Shown: positions 1 to 5,983 of the stretch, piece after piece
Numbering within the stretch: position 1 is the stretch's first letter
How the letters are laid out: every line of letters begins with the position of its first letter
Assembly (NCBI GenBank): GCA_964569555.1
Contig: CAZMTT010000045.1
Coordinates: 1 to 9,419, forward strand
Direction of reading: 5' to 3'
DNA length: 9,419 nt
Source of the DNA: G020353235 sp964569555
Lineage (GTDB): Bacteria > Chloroflexota > Dehalococcoidia > Dehalococcoidales > JAUYDJ01
Position numbers and translations under genes: made by a program
Notes under the pieces: model-generated
Seen by the model: the letters and a program-made list of their open reading frames with translations, nothing else
Databases searched by the model: none
What the model was told of the DNA's origin: nothing

Positions 1-1327
1 GCCTTGCCCCGGGAAATGCATTTATTGCCCCACCTTTCTGGATATACCCCAGAGCTATACTCCGGAATCGCCGGCGGCGATGCGTGCCCGGCAGTGCGGC
101 TATGATGCCCGAAAGCAGGTTGAGCTGAGGCTGAGAGTGCTCACTGATATGGGGCACCCCACCGATAAGATTGAGCTGATAGTAATGGGGGGCACCTTTC
201 TGGCTTACCCTAAAGATTATCAATACCAGTTCATCAAGGACTGCTATGATGCCCTGAATGGCAGCCAGTCGGTCAGTCTGGAAGCGGCCAAATGGCTCAA
301 TGAAACGGCCAGTCACCGCTGTGTCGGACTTTGTATCGAGACCAGACCTGACTGGTGCGGGCCGGCGGAAATAGACGGGATGCTTGAACTGGGCACCACC
401 AGAGTGGAGCTCGGTGTGCAGACACTAGATGACGAGGTCTACCGGCTGATTGGCCGGGGGCACGGGAGCGGGGAGGTGGTCAGGGCGACTGCCTTGCTCC
501 GCCAGCACGGCTTTAAGGTGCACTATCACTGGATGCCCGGCCTGCCCGGCTCAACGCCCAAACTTGATTTAGCGCTGACCCGAAGGCTGTTTAGCGACAA
601 TCGCTTCCGACCGGACGGGTTGAAGCTTTACCCGACGATGGTGGTCACCGGCACCGAGCTGGAGAAGTGGTATCAGGCGGGGCGTTACCAGCCCTATGAC
701 GCCGAGACCATGATTAACCTGATAGTTGACATAAAATCAACGGTGCCCAAGTATGTCCGTATCTCAAGGGTGCTCCGTGACATCCCGCCTAAGTTTATTG
801 TGGCTGGCTTGAAAGACTCGCTGCGGGATGTGGTCAAACAACGGATGGGGGAGAGGGCTATTGAGTGTAAGTGTATCCGCTGCCGGGAATACGGCCACCG
901 GGTGCGCAATGGCTGGGAAACGGGTGAACCCAGCATGGTCAGGATGGATTACGAAGCCTCAAACGGCAGGGAGACTTTTCTCTCTTTTGAGGATGAAAAT
1001 GAGACGCTGTTCGGTCTGCTGCGGATGAGAGTCCAGGCCGAGCCGATGGCCGGGCTGGGGCCGGAAACTAGCGGGAATCTAGCTATAATTAGGGAGCTGC
1101 ATGTCTACGGGCCTGAGGTCTCCCTCGGTCAGCATAGTGTCGTCGCCGTTCAGCACAGGGGCCTGGGCAAGGCGCTGCTGGGGGAGGCGGAGCGGATTGC
1201 CGCTGAAGAGTTTCGGGTTCCGGTGATAGCGGTGTTAAGTGGGGTGGGGGCTAAAGAGTATTACCGTACTGAATTTGGCTACCGCTCTCAGGGCGATTAC
1301 ATGGTCAAGAACCTGGCTTCAGGCTAA
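1..1327 (+). CDS. elp3: Elp3-family tRNA uridine(34) 5-carboxymethylaminomethyl synthase (5'-truncated by window edge)
   Basis: This is a radical-SAM plus acetyltransferase enzyme that adds the carboxymethyl precursor group to the wobble uridine (U34) of tRNA, using SAM and acetyl-CoA. The reading frame is open to the left edge; the first whole codon is at 2, and 441 residues are visible. The start codon lies outside the window, and the first ATG inside it (80) is not the start, because the codons before it encode the cluster motif CPGKCIYCP (CxxxCxxC, Cys codons at 5, 17 and 26), which binds the [4Fe-4S] cluster. The TIM-barrel core follows, with family blocks IETRPDWC, RVELGVQTLDD, MPGLPGS and DGLKLYPTMVV. 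A zinc-ligand-like CKCIRC lies at 866-883. The C-terminal GNAT domain has RELHVYG and the acetyl-CoA loop QHRGLGKALL (1151-1180) and ends with SGVGAKEYYRTEFGY. Bacteria and archaea can use Elp3 without the other Elongator subunits, and none is encoded here. The next gene starts 56 nt downstream. Confidence 0.95.
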   Translation, partial: PCPGKCIYCPTFLDIPQSYTPESPAAMRARQCGYDARKQVELRLRVLTDMGHPTDKIELIVMGGTFLAYPKDYQYQFIKDCYDALNGSQSVSLEAAKWLNETASHRCVGLCIETRPDWCGPAEIDGMLELGTTRVELGVQTLDDEVYRLIGRGHGSGEVVRATALLRQHGFKVHYHWMPGLPGSTPKLDLALTRRLFSDNRFRPDGLKLYPTMVVTGTELEKWYQAGRYQPYDAETMINLIVDIKSTVPKYVRISRVLRDIPPKFIVAGLKDSLRDVVKQRMGERAIECKCIRCREYGHRVRNGWETGEPSMVRMDYEASNGRETFLSFEDENETLFGLLRMRVQAEPMAGLGPETSGNLAIIRELHVYGPEVSLGQHSVVAVQHRGLGKALLGEAERIAAEEFRVPVIAVLSGVGAKEYYRTEFGYRSQGDYMVKNLASG

Positions 1328-1371
1328 AAGATAATTTTTGGGTCCGGTCTTAGCCCCGGCTTGAGAGCAAC

Positions 1372-1376
1372 AGGAG
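1372..1376 (+). promoter_or_regulatory. Ribosome binding site fixing the GTG start at 1384
   Basis: AGGAG sits 7 nt before GTG 1384. The alternative in-frame ATG at 1396 would be 19 nt away, so the GTG start is preferred. Confidence 0.7.
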
Positions 1377-1383
1377 ATAGAGA

Positions 1384-2616
1384 GTGCCAACCAGAATGGG
1401 GCTGATTATTGTTACCGCTATGATATCACTGGTTTTGCTTGGCGGGAGCTGTGCCCCCGCCCCGGATTTCGATAAACAGTTGAAGTCAGTTGTTAAGCCC
1501 TACCGCTTCAGTATCGCCGGCTGGGAATTCCGGGCGATTCCCGCCGAGGTTGGCAAATGGCTCTTCCACGGCTCTCAGAAGGCAAATGACGAGGTTAACC
1601 TGGTTAGCGAGTACTTTGCTACTGTCGGGCAGATAAAGAGCCTGAAAACAGAGATAGAAGCCGTCAAAAAAGGCGATAAAGCGGGCGACCTGGCTTCACT
1701 GCAAACGAAGCTGGACAGATTACTGGAGCAGAGGGCTGCCCGGGATGAGATCGTAGAGGGGATAATCGCCCGCCAGATAAAAGAGACCCTGGCGGAAGAG
1801 GGTATCTACAATCCAGTGGTCGGGCGGAAAGTGAGCTTCCCCCCGCTCATCTTCAGATTAGAACCCCCGCCCAACCTGCTGGTGATTTCGCCAAGAGAGC
1901 GTATTGAGAGCATGCGCGAAATTCCTCTCCAGTCGGCTATCAGCCGGGACGATACCGAAGCCATTGAAGCCGAGATTGATAAGCTAAATGTTTCCTCACT
2001 GGTGGTGGGGCTGGGTGGCTTTGCCACCTATCCCAGTGTGGTCAGTAATGAAAATGATTTACAGTTTACCCTGAATGCGGTGGCTGAGGAGTGGCTGCAC
2101 CAGTACCTGGCTTTCAAACCGCTCGGTTTCCGTTACCTGCTTGACCTGAGCGGTATCGCCCGGGACTATGAAATTGCCACCATGAACGAGACTCTGGCCG
2201 GCATGGTCAGCAAAGAGATTGGTGCCATCGTCTATGAAAAGTACTATGCTCAACCGGAAAATCAGCCTGAGCCGCTAGTCCAGCCCGATTTTGACTTTAA
2301 CCGGGAGATGAGGGAGATAAGAAGGGCGGTTGACCAGTATCTGGCTCAGGGTGAAATCAAGACGGCTGAGGAGTTTATGGAGCAGAAGCGCCAGTATCTG
2401 GCCGGCAAAGGCTATTATATCCGGAAGCTGAATCAGGCCTATTTTGCCTTTCATGGGACTTACGCCGATAGGCTGACCTCAATCAGCCCCATCGGCGTTG
2501 AGCTGAGAGAGCTGAGACAGCAGAGTGTTTCCCTGAAGGAATTCCTGGAGACGGTCTCGGAGATGACCAGCCGCCAGGAGCTGAAAGAAGCATTGGGCGG
2601 AGAGTTTAGCGAGTGA
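1384..2616 (+). CDS. Putative exported lipoprotein with degenerate gluzincin-like (EExxH) motif
   Basis: I do not recognise a named family. The GTG start is supported by AGGAG 7 nt upstream. Residues 5-22 form a hydrophobic signal segment ending in LLGGSC, so Cys23 could be lipidated; Gly at -3 makes this a weak lipobox. The mature protein is then predicted to sit outside the membrane. Residues about 72-140 are helical, rich in charge and likely coiled-coil. A central block reads GLGGFATYPS (209-218), then VAEEWLHQYL (233-242), then NETLAGMVSKEIG (268-280). This order resembles zinc aminopeptidase-like proteins: HExxH, then a downstream helix carrying a Glu ligand, then an LN-x-AYF segment near the C-terminus (LNQAYFAFHGTYA). 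Here the first His of HExxH is Glu235, so it is either an inactive relative or one with altered metal ligands. That reading is inference from motif order. It lies between elp3 and the flavoprotein gene, probably in one transcript, and its stop overlaps the next start (GTGA). Confidence 0.8.
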   Translation: MPTRMGLIIVTAMISLVLLGGSCAPAPDFDKQLKSVVKPYRFSIAGWEFRAIPAEVGKWLFHGSQKANDEVNLVSEYFATVGQIKSLKTEIEAVKKGDKAGDLASLQTKLDRLLEQRAARDEIVEGIIARQIKETLAEEGIYNPVVGRKVSFPPLIFRLEPPPNLLVISPRERIESMREIPLQSAISRDDTEAIEAEIDKLNVSSLVVGLGGFATYPSVVSNENDLQFTLNAVAEEWLHQYLAFKPLGFRYLLDLSGIARDYEIATMNETLAGMVSKEIGAIVYEKYYAQPENQPEPLVQPDFDFNREMREIRRAVDQYLAQGEIKTAEEFMEQKRQYLAGKGYYIRKLNQAYFAFHGTYADRLTSISPIGVELRELRQQSVSLKEFLETVSEMTSRQELKEALGGEFSE

Positions 2617-3794
2617 AAAGTTATGATGTAATCGTGGTTGGTGCTGGACCGGTGGGGAGCTATGTGGCTTACCAGCTGGCGGGGAGGGGGCATAACGTGG
2701 CGGTGGTGGAGCAGAAGGCAGCATTGGGGGAGAAAATCTGCTGCGCCGGCATCATCAGCCCCAAGTGCGTTGAATCATTTGCGCTTGGCGAGGATATTAT
2801 TCTGAGGCGGGCCAACAGCGCCAGGCTATTTTCACCTTCAGGCAGGCTGCTCAGGGTGTGGCGGCCGGAGACCCAGGCCTGCATTATCGACCGGGCGGGT
2901 CTTGATGCCTCGCTGGCGAAGCAGGCCCAGAACAGGGGGGTGGACTACTGGCTGGGTAGCCCGGTCAGCAATATCAATATTGGCGATGAAGGCGTTAAGA
3001 TTGAAGCAGTCCGGCAGGGAGAGCGCTTAGCTTTCAGGGCAGAAGCGCTGGTTGTGGCTACCGGCTTCGGCTCAAGCCTGACTCAGCAGCTGGGTTTGGG
3101 CCGAGCCGGCGATTCGGTTATGGGGGGTCAGGCAGAGGTGGCAGCGGAGGGGGTGGAGGAAGTCGAGGTCTATTTCGGTCGGGAGGTGGCACCGGGCTTT
3201 TTTGGCTGGCTGGTGCCGACCTCGCCGGGCCGGGCTCTGGTTGGGTTGCTTTCCCGGCGCCGCCCTGAATTTTATCTCCAGAAGCTGCTCTCATCCCTTG
3301 AGGCTGAGGGGAAAATAGCCTCTGCCGGGGCTAAGCCGGGTTATCGGGGGATTTTGCTGAAACCGCCAGCTAAGACCTATGGTAATAGACTGCTGGTGGT
3401 GGGCGGGGCTGCCGGGCAGGTGAAGCCGACCACCGGCGGCGGCATTTACTACGGCTTGCTCTGTGCCGATATCGCCGTGGCTACCCTGCATCAGGCACTG
3501 GGGCGCGGTGACCTGTCAGATAAGAGCCTGGCGGGCTATGAGAAGGGGTGGCGGAGGAGGCTGGGGAGGGAATTGAGGATGGGCTACTGGGCACGGAAGC
3601 TCTACGAGCATATGAGTGATGCCCAGATTGACCGTGCCTTTGACATAATAAAGTCCAGTGGTATTGATGATGCCCTGCTTAAAGCGGAAGAAGTGTCTTT
3701 TGACTGGCATGGTGAGATGATATTAAGGCTGGTGGGACACCAGCTATTAGCCAGAGCCATCGGGGTGGCCAAGATCCCGTTTCGCTCAAAATAG
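2613..3794 (+). CDS. Geranylgeranyl reductase family FAD-dependent oxidoreductase
   Basis: This is a flavoprotein of the geranylgeranyl reductase family, which typically saturates isoprenoid chains of lipids, quinones or chlorophyll side chains; the substrate here cannot be told from sequence. The 393 residues are normal for the family. The N-terminal Rossmann fold shows VVGAGPVGS (8-16), with the ribose-binding Glu33 at the end of strand 2. The family Cys motif is KICCAGI (41-47), and the substrate-pocket motif GFFGWLVP lies around 195-202. The FAD motif near residue 264 continues as AAGQVKPTTGGGI, typical of this group, but reads GGAAG where GDAAG (or GEAAG) is usual: residue 265 is Gly. 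GTG 2613 is chosen as start because it places the GxGxxG motif at residues 10-15, overlaps the upstream stop as GTGA and has GGAG at 2599-2602, which suggests translational coupling to the lipoprotein gene. No membrane segment is obvious. Confidence 0.9.
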   Translation: MKSYDVIVVGAGPVGSYVAYQLAGRGHNVAVVEQKAALGEKICCAGIISPKCVESFALGEDIILRRANSARLFSPSGRLLRVWRPETQACIIDRAGLDASLAKQAQNRGVDYWLGSPVSNINIGDEGVKIEAVRQGERLAFRAEALVVATGFGSSLTQQLGLGRAGDSVMGGQAEVAAEGVEEVEVYFGREVAPGFFGWLVPTSPGRALVGLLSRRRPEFYLQKLLSSLEAEGKIASAGAKPGYRGILLKPPAKTYGNRLLVVGGAAGQVKPTTGGGIYYGLLCADIAVATLHQALGRGDLSDKSLAGYEKGWRRRLGRELRMGYWARKLYEHMSDAQIDRAFDIIKSSGIDDALLKAEEVSFDWHGEMILRLVGHQLLARAIGVAKIPFRSK

Positions 3795-3819
3795 GGCTAA
3801 AGAACGCGATTTAATTTTA

Positions 3820-3848
3820 TTGACCCGAGTGTGGTTAGCGCTTAGAAT
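3820..3848 (+). promoter_or_regulatory. Sigma70-type promoter for the greA-like gene
   Basis: The -35 box TTGACC (3820-3825, 5/6 to consensus) and the -10 box TAGAAT (3843-3848, 5/6) are separated by exactly 17 nt. Transcription would start near 3855 and give a leader of about 26 nt. The leader carries GGGGGTGAT (3868-3876), 8/9 to the full anti-Shine-Dalgarno complement, 4 nt before the ATG. The greA-like gene is therefore probably transcribed separately from the elp3 cluster. Confidence 0.7.
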
Positions 3849-3880
3849 ATGAAGTGAAGTCTCTAGCGGGGGTGATATAG

Positions 3881-4681
3881 ATGAGTGAGCCTGGCCTGAG
3901 TTTGAGTGAAGCGGCCACTCGTTTTCTAGCCAACTTGTCCCCGGAGAACAGGGGTATCAGCCAGCAGGAGGTCTATCGCTTTGTGCGCTGGTATGGCTGG
4001 GAGCGACCGGTCGCCGGGCTTACTGCGCCTGAGGTAGCCCGGTATGCCGAGCAGCTATGCCGCTCCGATACTGACTATAACCAGAAGCTGGAGCTGACCC
4101 GGGCCTTCTTGATTCACGCTAAGCAGGCGGGGTGGACGGGTAAAAATCTGGCTACCAACCTGCGGGTGAGAAAGGGGAAGACCGCCCCCGTCCCCGGCTC
4201 TCGCCGCGGTTCGGTAAAGGCAGTCCCCTTGACCGCTGAGGGTTACGCCAAACTGGAAGCGGAGCTGACGGCGCTGAAGGCGAGGCGTACCGAGACCATT
4301 GCCGAAGTACGCCGCGCTGCCGCCGATAAGGACTTTCGGGAGAATGCGCCTCTGGAGGCCGCCCGGCAGGAACACGGTCGGTTAGAGGGGCGCATCCGGG
4401 AGATAGAGGCAGCACTGAAATCAGCGGTTATCATTGCCGAAAAAGAGACGCCGGCGCCCAAGGTAGGCATCGGTGACCGTATTGTCCTGTGTGACCTGGC
4501 TTCCGGGGAAGAGCTGCGCTATACCATGGTCTCGCCCCGCGAGGTTGACCCCAGCCAGGGCAAAATTTCCAGCCTCTCCCCCATCGGCAAGGCGGTATTC
4601 GGTCGGCGGCAGGGGGAAATAGTGGAGGTAACCGTACCCGTCGGCAAGCTGCGGTATCAGATTAAACAGATAGGGCATTAG
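3881..4681 (+). CDS. GreA/GreB-type transcription elongation factor with extra N-terminal core-binding-like domain
   Basis: Residues about 115-266 form a complete GreA. The coiled coil begins at LTAEGYAKLEAELTALK (117-133), the tip holds DFREN (151-155), and the FKBP-like C-terminal domain runs from about 195 to 263, with GKISSLSPIGKAVFGRRQGE (227-246). Gre factors insert the coiled coil into the RNA polymerase secondary channel and stimulate cleavage of backtracked RNA. The tip acidic pair (Asp151, Glu154) that coordinates the catalytic metal is kept, so cleavage activity is expected. Ordinary GreA is about 158 residues; this protein has about 100 more at the front. That part (SLSEAATRFLANL ... 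QEVYRFVRWYGW ... LTAPEVARYAEQL ... LTRAFLIHAKQAGW) reads as a small helical domain like the SAM-like core-binding domain of XerC/phage integrases. A basic, Pro-rich linker (97-113) joins the two. No recombinase catalytic domain is present. ATG 3881 has a strong ribosome binding site and its own promoter. Confidence 0.9.
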   Translation: MSEPGLSLSEAATRFLANLSPENRGISQQEVYRFVRWYGWERPVAGLTAPEVARYAEQLCRSDTDYNQKLELTRAFLIHAKQAGWTGKNLATNLRVRKGKTAPVPGSRRGSVKAVPLTAEGYAKLEAELTALKARRTETIAEVRRAAADKDFRENAPLEAARQEHGRLEGRIREIEAALKSAVIIAEKETPAPKVGIGDRIVLCDLASGEELRYTMVSPREVDPSQGKISSLSPIGKAVFGRRQGEIVEVTVPVGKLRYQIKQIGH

Positions 4682-4732
4682 TCGGGCTTTTTAAGTCGGG
4701 CTGCATTTAAACCTTTTCCCAGGTGGGTTGAC

Positions 4733-5344
4733 ATGGACTGGTGGAATACTTTTGTCATTGTTCTCCTCTTGTTTCTGGCGGTTATTGGCCTGGCACGACC
4801 ATTCATGAAACTAAAAAAAGGCAGTCCTGAAGATGTGGGCTTGCTGCTAGACCACCTGCAGAATATGGGCATTCACGCAACTCTTTTAGAGGTAGAAAAA
4901 AAAGCGGGCGGAAGGGGCGCCAGACAGACTTCAATGGAGAGGTGTCAGGGTGCCATCAAGATAGGGGGCCGGAATATTGACCTTATCAATGTGGTCAGTA
5001 AGGCAACCCCGTTTGGGGACCGCCTTTTCGCTGACTACTCGGTCAGGACCGGTTTATGGCCGGGTAAAACGAGCCGGAAGAAGACCGGGCTAGTCCGAAA
5101 AGGGGCTCTGGGAGTGCTGGGCGGAGGGGGTGATATTGAGTGGAAGGGCGATGAGTGGCTTTGCCAGGAGCTCAATTACGACCCCCGGCTTAAAGACAAA
5201 CTGGGGCAAGCCGAAATGGAAGGCAGTATTTCGATTTTGCCGGGTGGTGAGTACGCCAAAGTAAGGGTTGCTTACCAGTTACCATCGGCTGGTTTGTTTG
5301 AGGCAATTGATATTATTGCCGGCCATATCAGGTCGATTTGGTAG
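4733..5344 (+). CDS. Membrane-anchored protein of unknown function
   Basis: No family is recognised in this 203-residue protein. Residues about 6-22 (TFVIVLLLFLAVIGLAR) form one transmembrane segment, followed at once by basic residues (MKLKKG). By the positive-inside rule the remaining 175 or so residues should be cytoplasmic. The soluble part starts with a helical stretch (SPEDVGLLLDHLQNMGIHATLLEVEKK, split around Gly50-Ile51), has a basic middle (GKTSRKKTGLVRKG) and a Gly-rich turn (GVLGGGGD), and ends in short alternating segments that look like beta strands. AGGTGG at 4721-4726 is spaced 6 nt from the ATG. It follows the greA-like gene by 51 nt with no terminator seen between them, so the two may be co-transcribed. 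It converges on plsY with a 9-nt gap. It carries 7-A and 8-A tracts (4813-4819, 4896-4903), unusual beside the G+C-rich neighbours. Confidence 0.75.
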   Translation: MDWWNTFVIVLLLFLAVIGLARPFMKLKKGSPEDVGLLLDHLQNMGIHATLLEVEKKAGGRGARQTSMERCQGAIKIGGRNIDLINVVSKATPFGDRLFADYSVRTGLWPGKTSRKKTGLVRKGALGVLGGGGDIEWKGDEWLCQELNYDPRLKDKLGQAEMEGSISILPGGEYAKVRVAYQLPSAGLFEAIDIIAGHIRSIW

Positions 5345-5353
5345 AAGCTCGGC

Positions 5354-5983
5354 CTAGAATCTATCTTTTATGCCCCGCCGCAGAAGGACGTGGCGCCAGC
5401 TACCGGCTTTGTCCCGCATTTCCTTTACTCTGGGGATGTACTTGATTGCCGGCAGGAGCAGGAGCAATATGGTATAGACTACCAGCGTGCCATCGTGATA
5501 GATCAGCCAGGCAATGAAGGGGAAACTGACCAGGGCGAGGCTATAACTTAAAGTCGGGAAGCGGGTGAAGAGCAGGCCCACACCGAAGACAGCCAGATAG
5601 ATGGGGATGCCCCAGGGCATGAGATAGGCAAGGACACCGATACAGGTTGCCCCGCCCCGCCCGCCGCGGAAGTTGAGGAATATGGTGAAGCCGTGGCCGA
5701 TTACGGCAAACGCACCGGCCAGCAACTGGATTATTTCGGGTGTTCCCATCAGGCGTGCCAGGGCGACCACGGCGGCTCCCTTGCCGATATCTATTGCCAG
5801 CACCATTAGTCCGGCTAAGAAGCCGACCTGATAGAAGACATTCATGGCGCCCATATTTCGGGTGCCTACCTGGCGGATGTCGAATCCCTTGACGAGACGG
5901 CCGGTGATATAAGCGGTGGGGATGGAGCCGATTAAGTAGGCAATGCTGAGGGCGAGGACACTAAACATTATTTCACTGGTCAT
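5354..5983 (-). CDS. plsY: Glycerol-3-phosphate acyltransferase PlsY (divergent active-site motifs)
   Basis: This is an integral membrane enzyme that transfers an acyl group from acyl-phosphate to glycerol-3-phosphate, giving lysophosphatidate, the first step of phospholipid synthesis with PlsX. The 209 residues form several hydrophobic helices. Motif 1 reads GSIPTAYITGRL (19-30) then DIRQVGTRNMGAMN (35-48). Motif 2 reads GHGFTIFLNFRGGRGGAT (96-113). These match GSIPxG..., GSGNxGATN and GHxxPxFLxFKGGKGxAT of the family, but with Ser to Thr, Gly to Arg and Thr to Met in motif 1 and Lys to Arg in motif 2. The usual RHRxNIxRLLxGxE-like motif 3 is not clear; the C-terminus is KYIPRVKEMRDKAG. ATG 5983 is chosen over a TTG at 6010 because GGAG (5991-5994) lies 7 nt upstream and the TTG has no ribosome binding site. 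The gene overlaps recJ by 11 nt, so translational coupling is likely. Confidence 0.88.
   Translation of the reverse strand: MTSEIMFSVLALSIAYLIGSIPTAYITGRLVKGFDIRQVGTRNMGAMNVFYQVGFLAGLMVLAIDIGKGAAVVALARLMGTPEIIQLLAGAFAVIGHGFTIFLNFRGGRGGATCIGVLAYLMPWGIPIYLAVFGVGLLFTRFPTLSYSLALVSFPFIAWLIYHDGTLVVYTILLLLLPAIKYIPRVKEMRDKAGSWRHVLLRRGIKDRF

Noticed and set aside
1352..1361. AGCC-CC-GGCT hairpin candidate between elp3 and the lipoprotein gene
   Set aside because: A 4-bp stem with a 2-nt loop cannot fold, and there is no T-run after it.
4055..4470. Several 75-106-codon minus-strand frames
   Set aside because: They overlap each other inside the greA-like gene, which has clear GreA motifs on the + strand. 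They are low-complexity shadow frames.
4681..4702. Direct repeat GTCGGGCT x2 after the greA-like gene
   Set aside because: Only 8 bp, two copies, with no inverted arm to make a terminator hairpin. Probably chance or a small duplication.
4813..4903. 7-A and 8-A tracts that could cause slippage or frameshifting in the membrane-protein gene
   Set aside because: The frame reads through both tracts to a sensible C-terminus, and I saw no downstream hairpin or alternative product.
5330..5360. Possible bidirectional terminator at the convergent gene ends
   Set aside because: The 9-nt gap and flanking codons contain no convincing inverted repeat or T-run.
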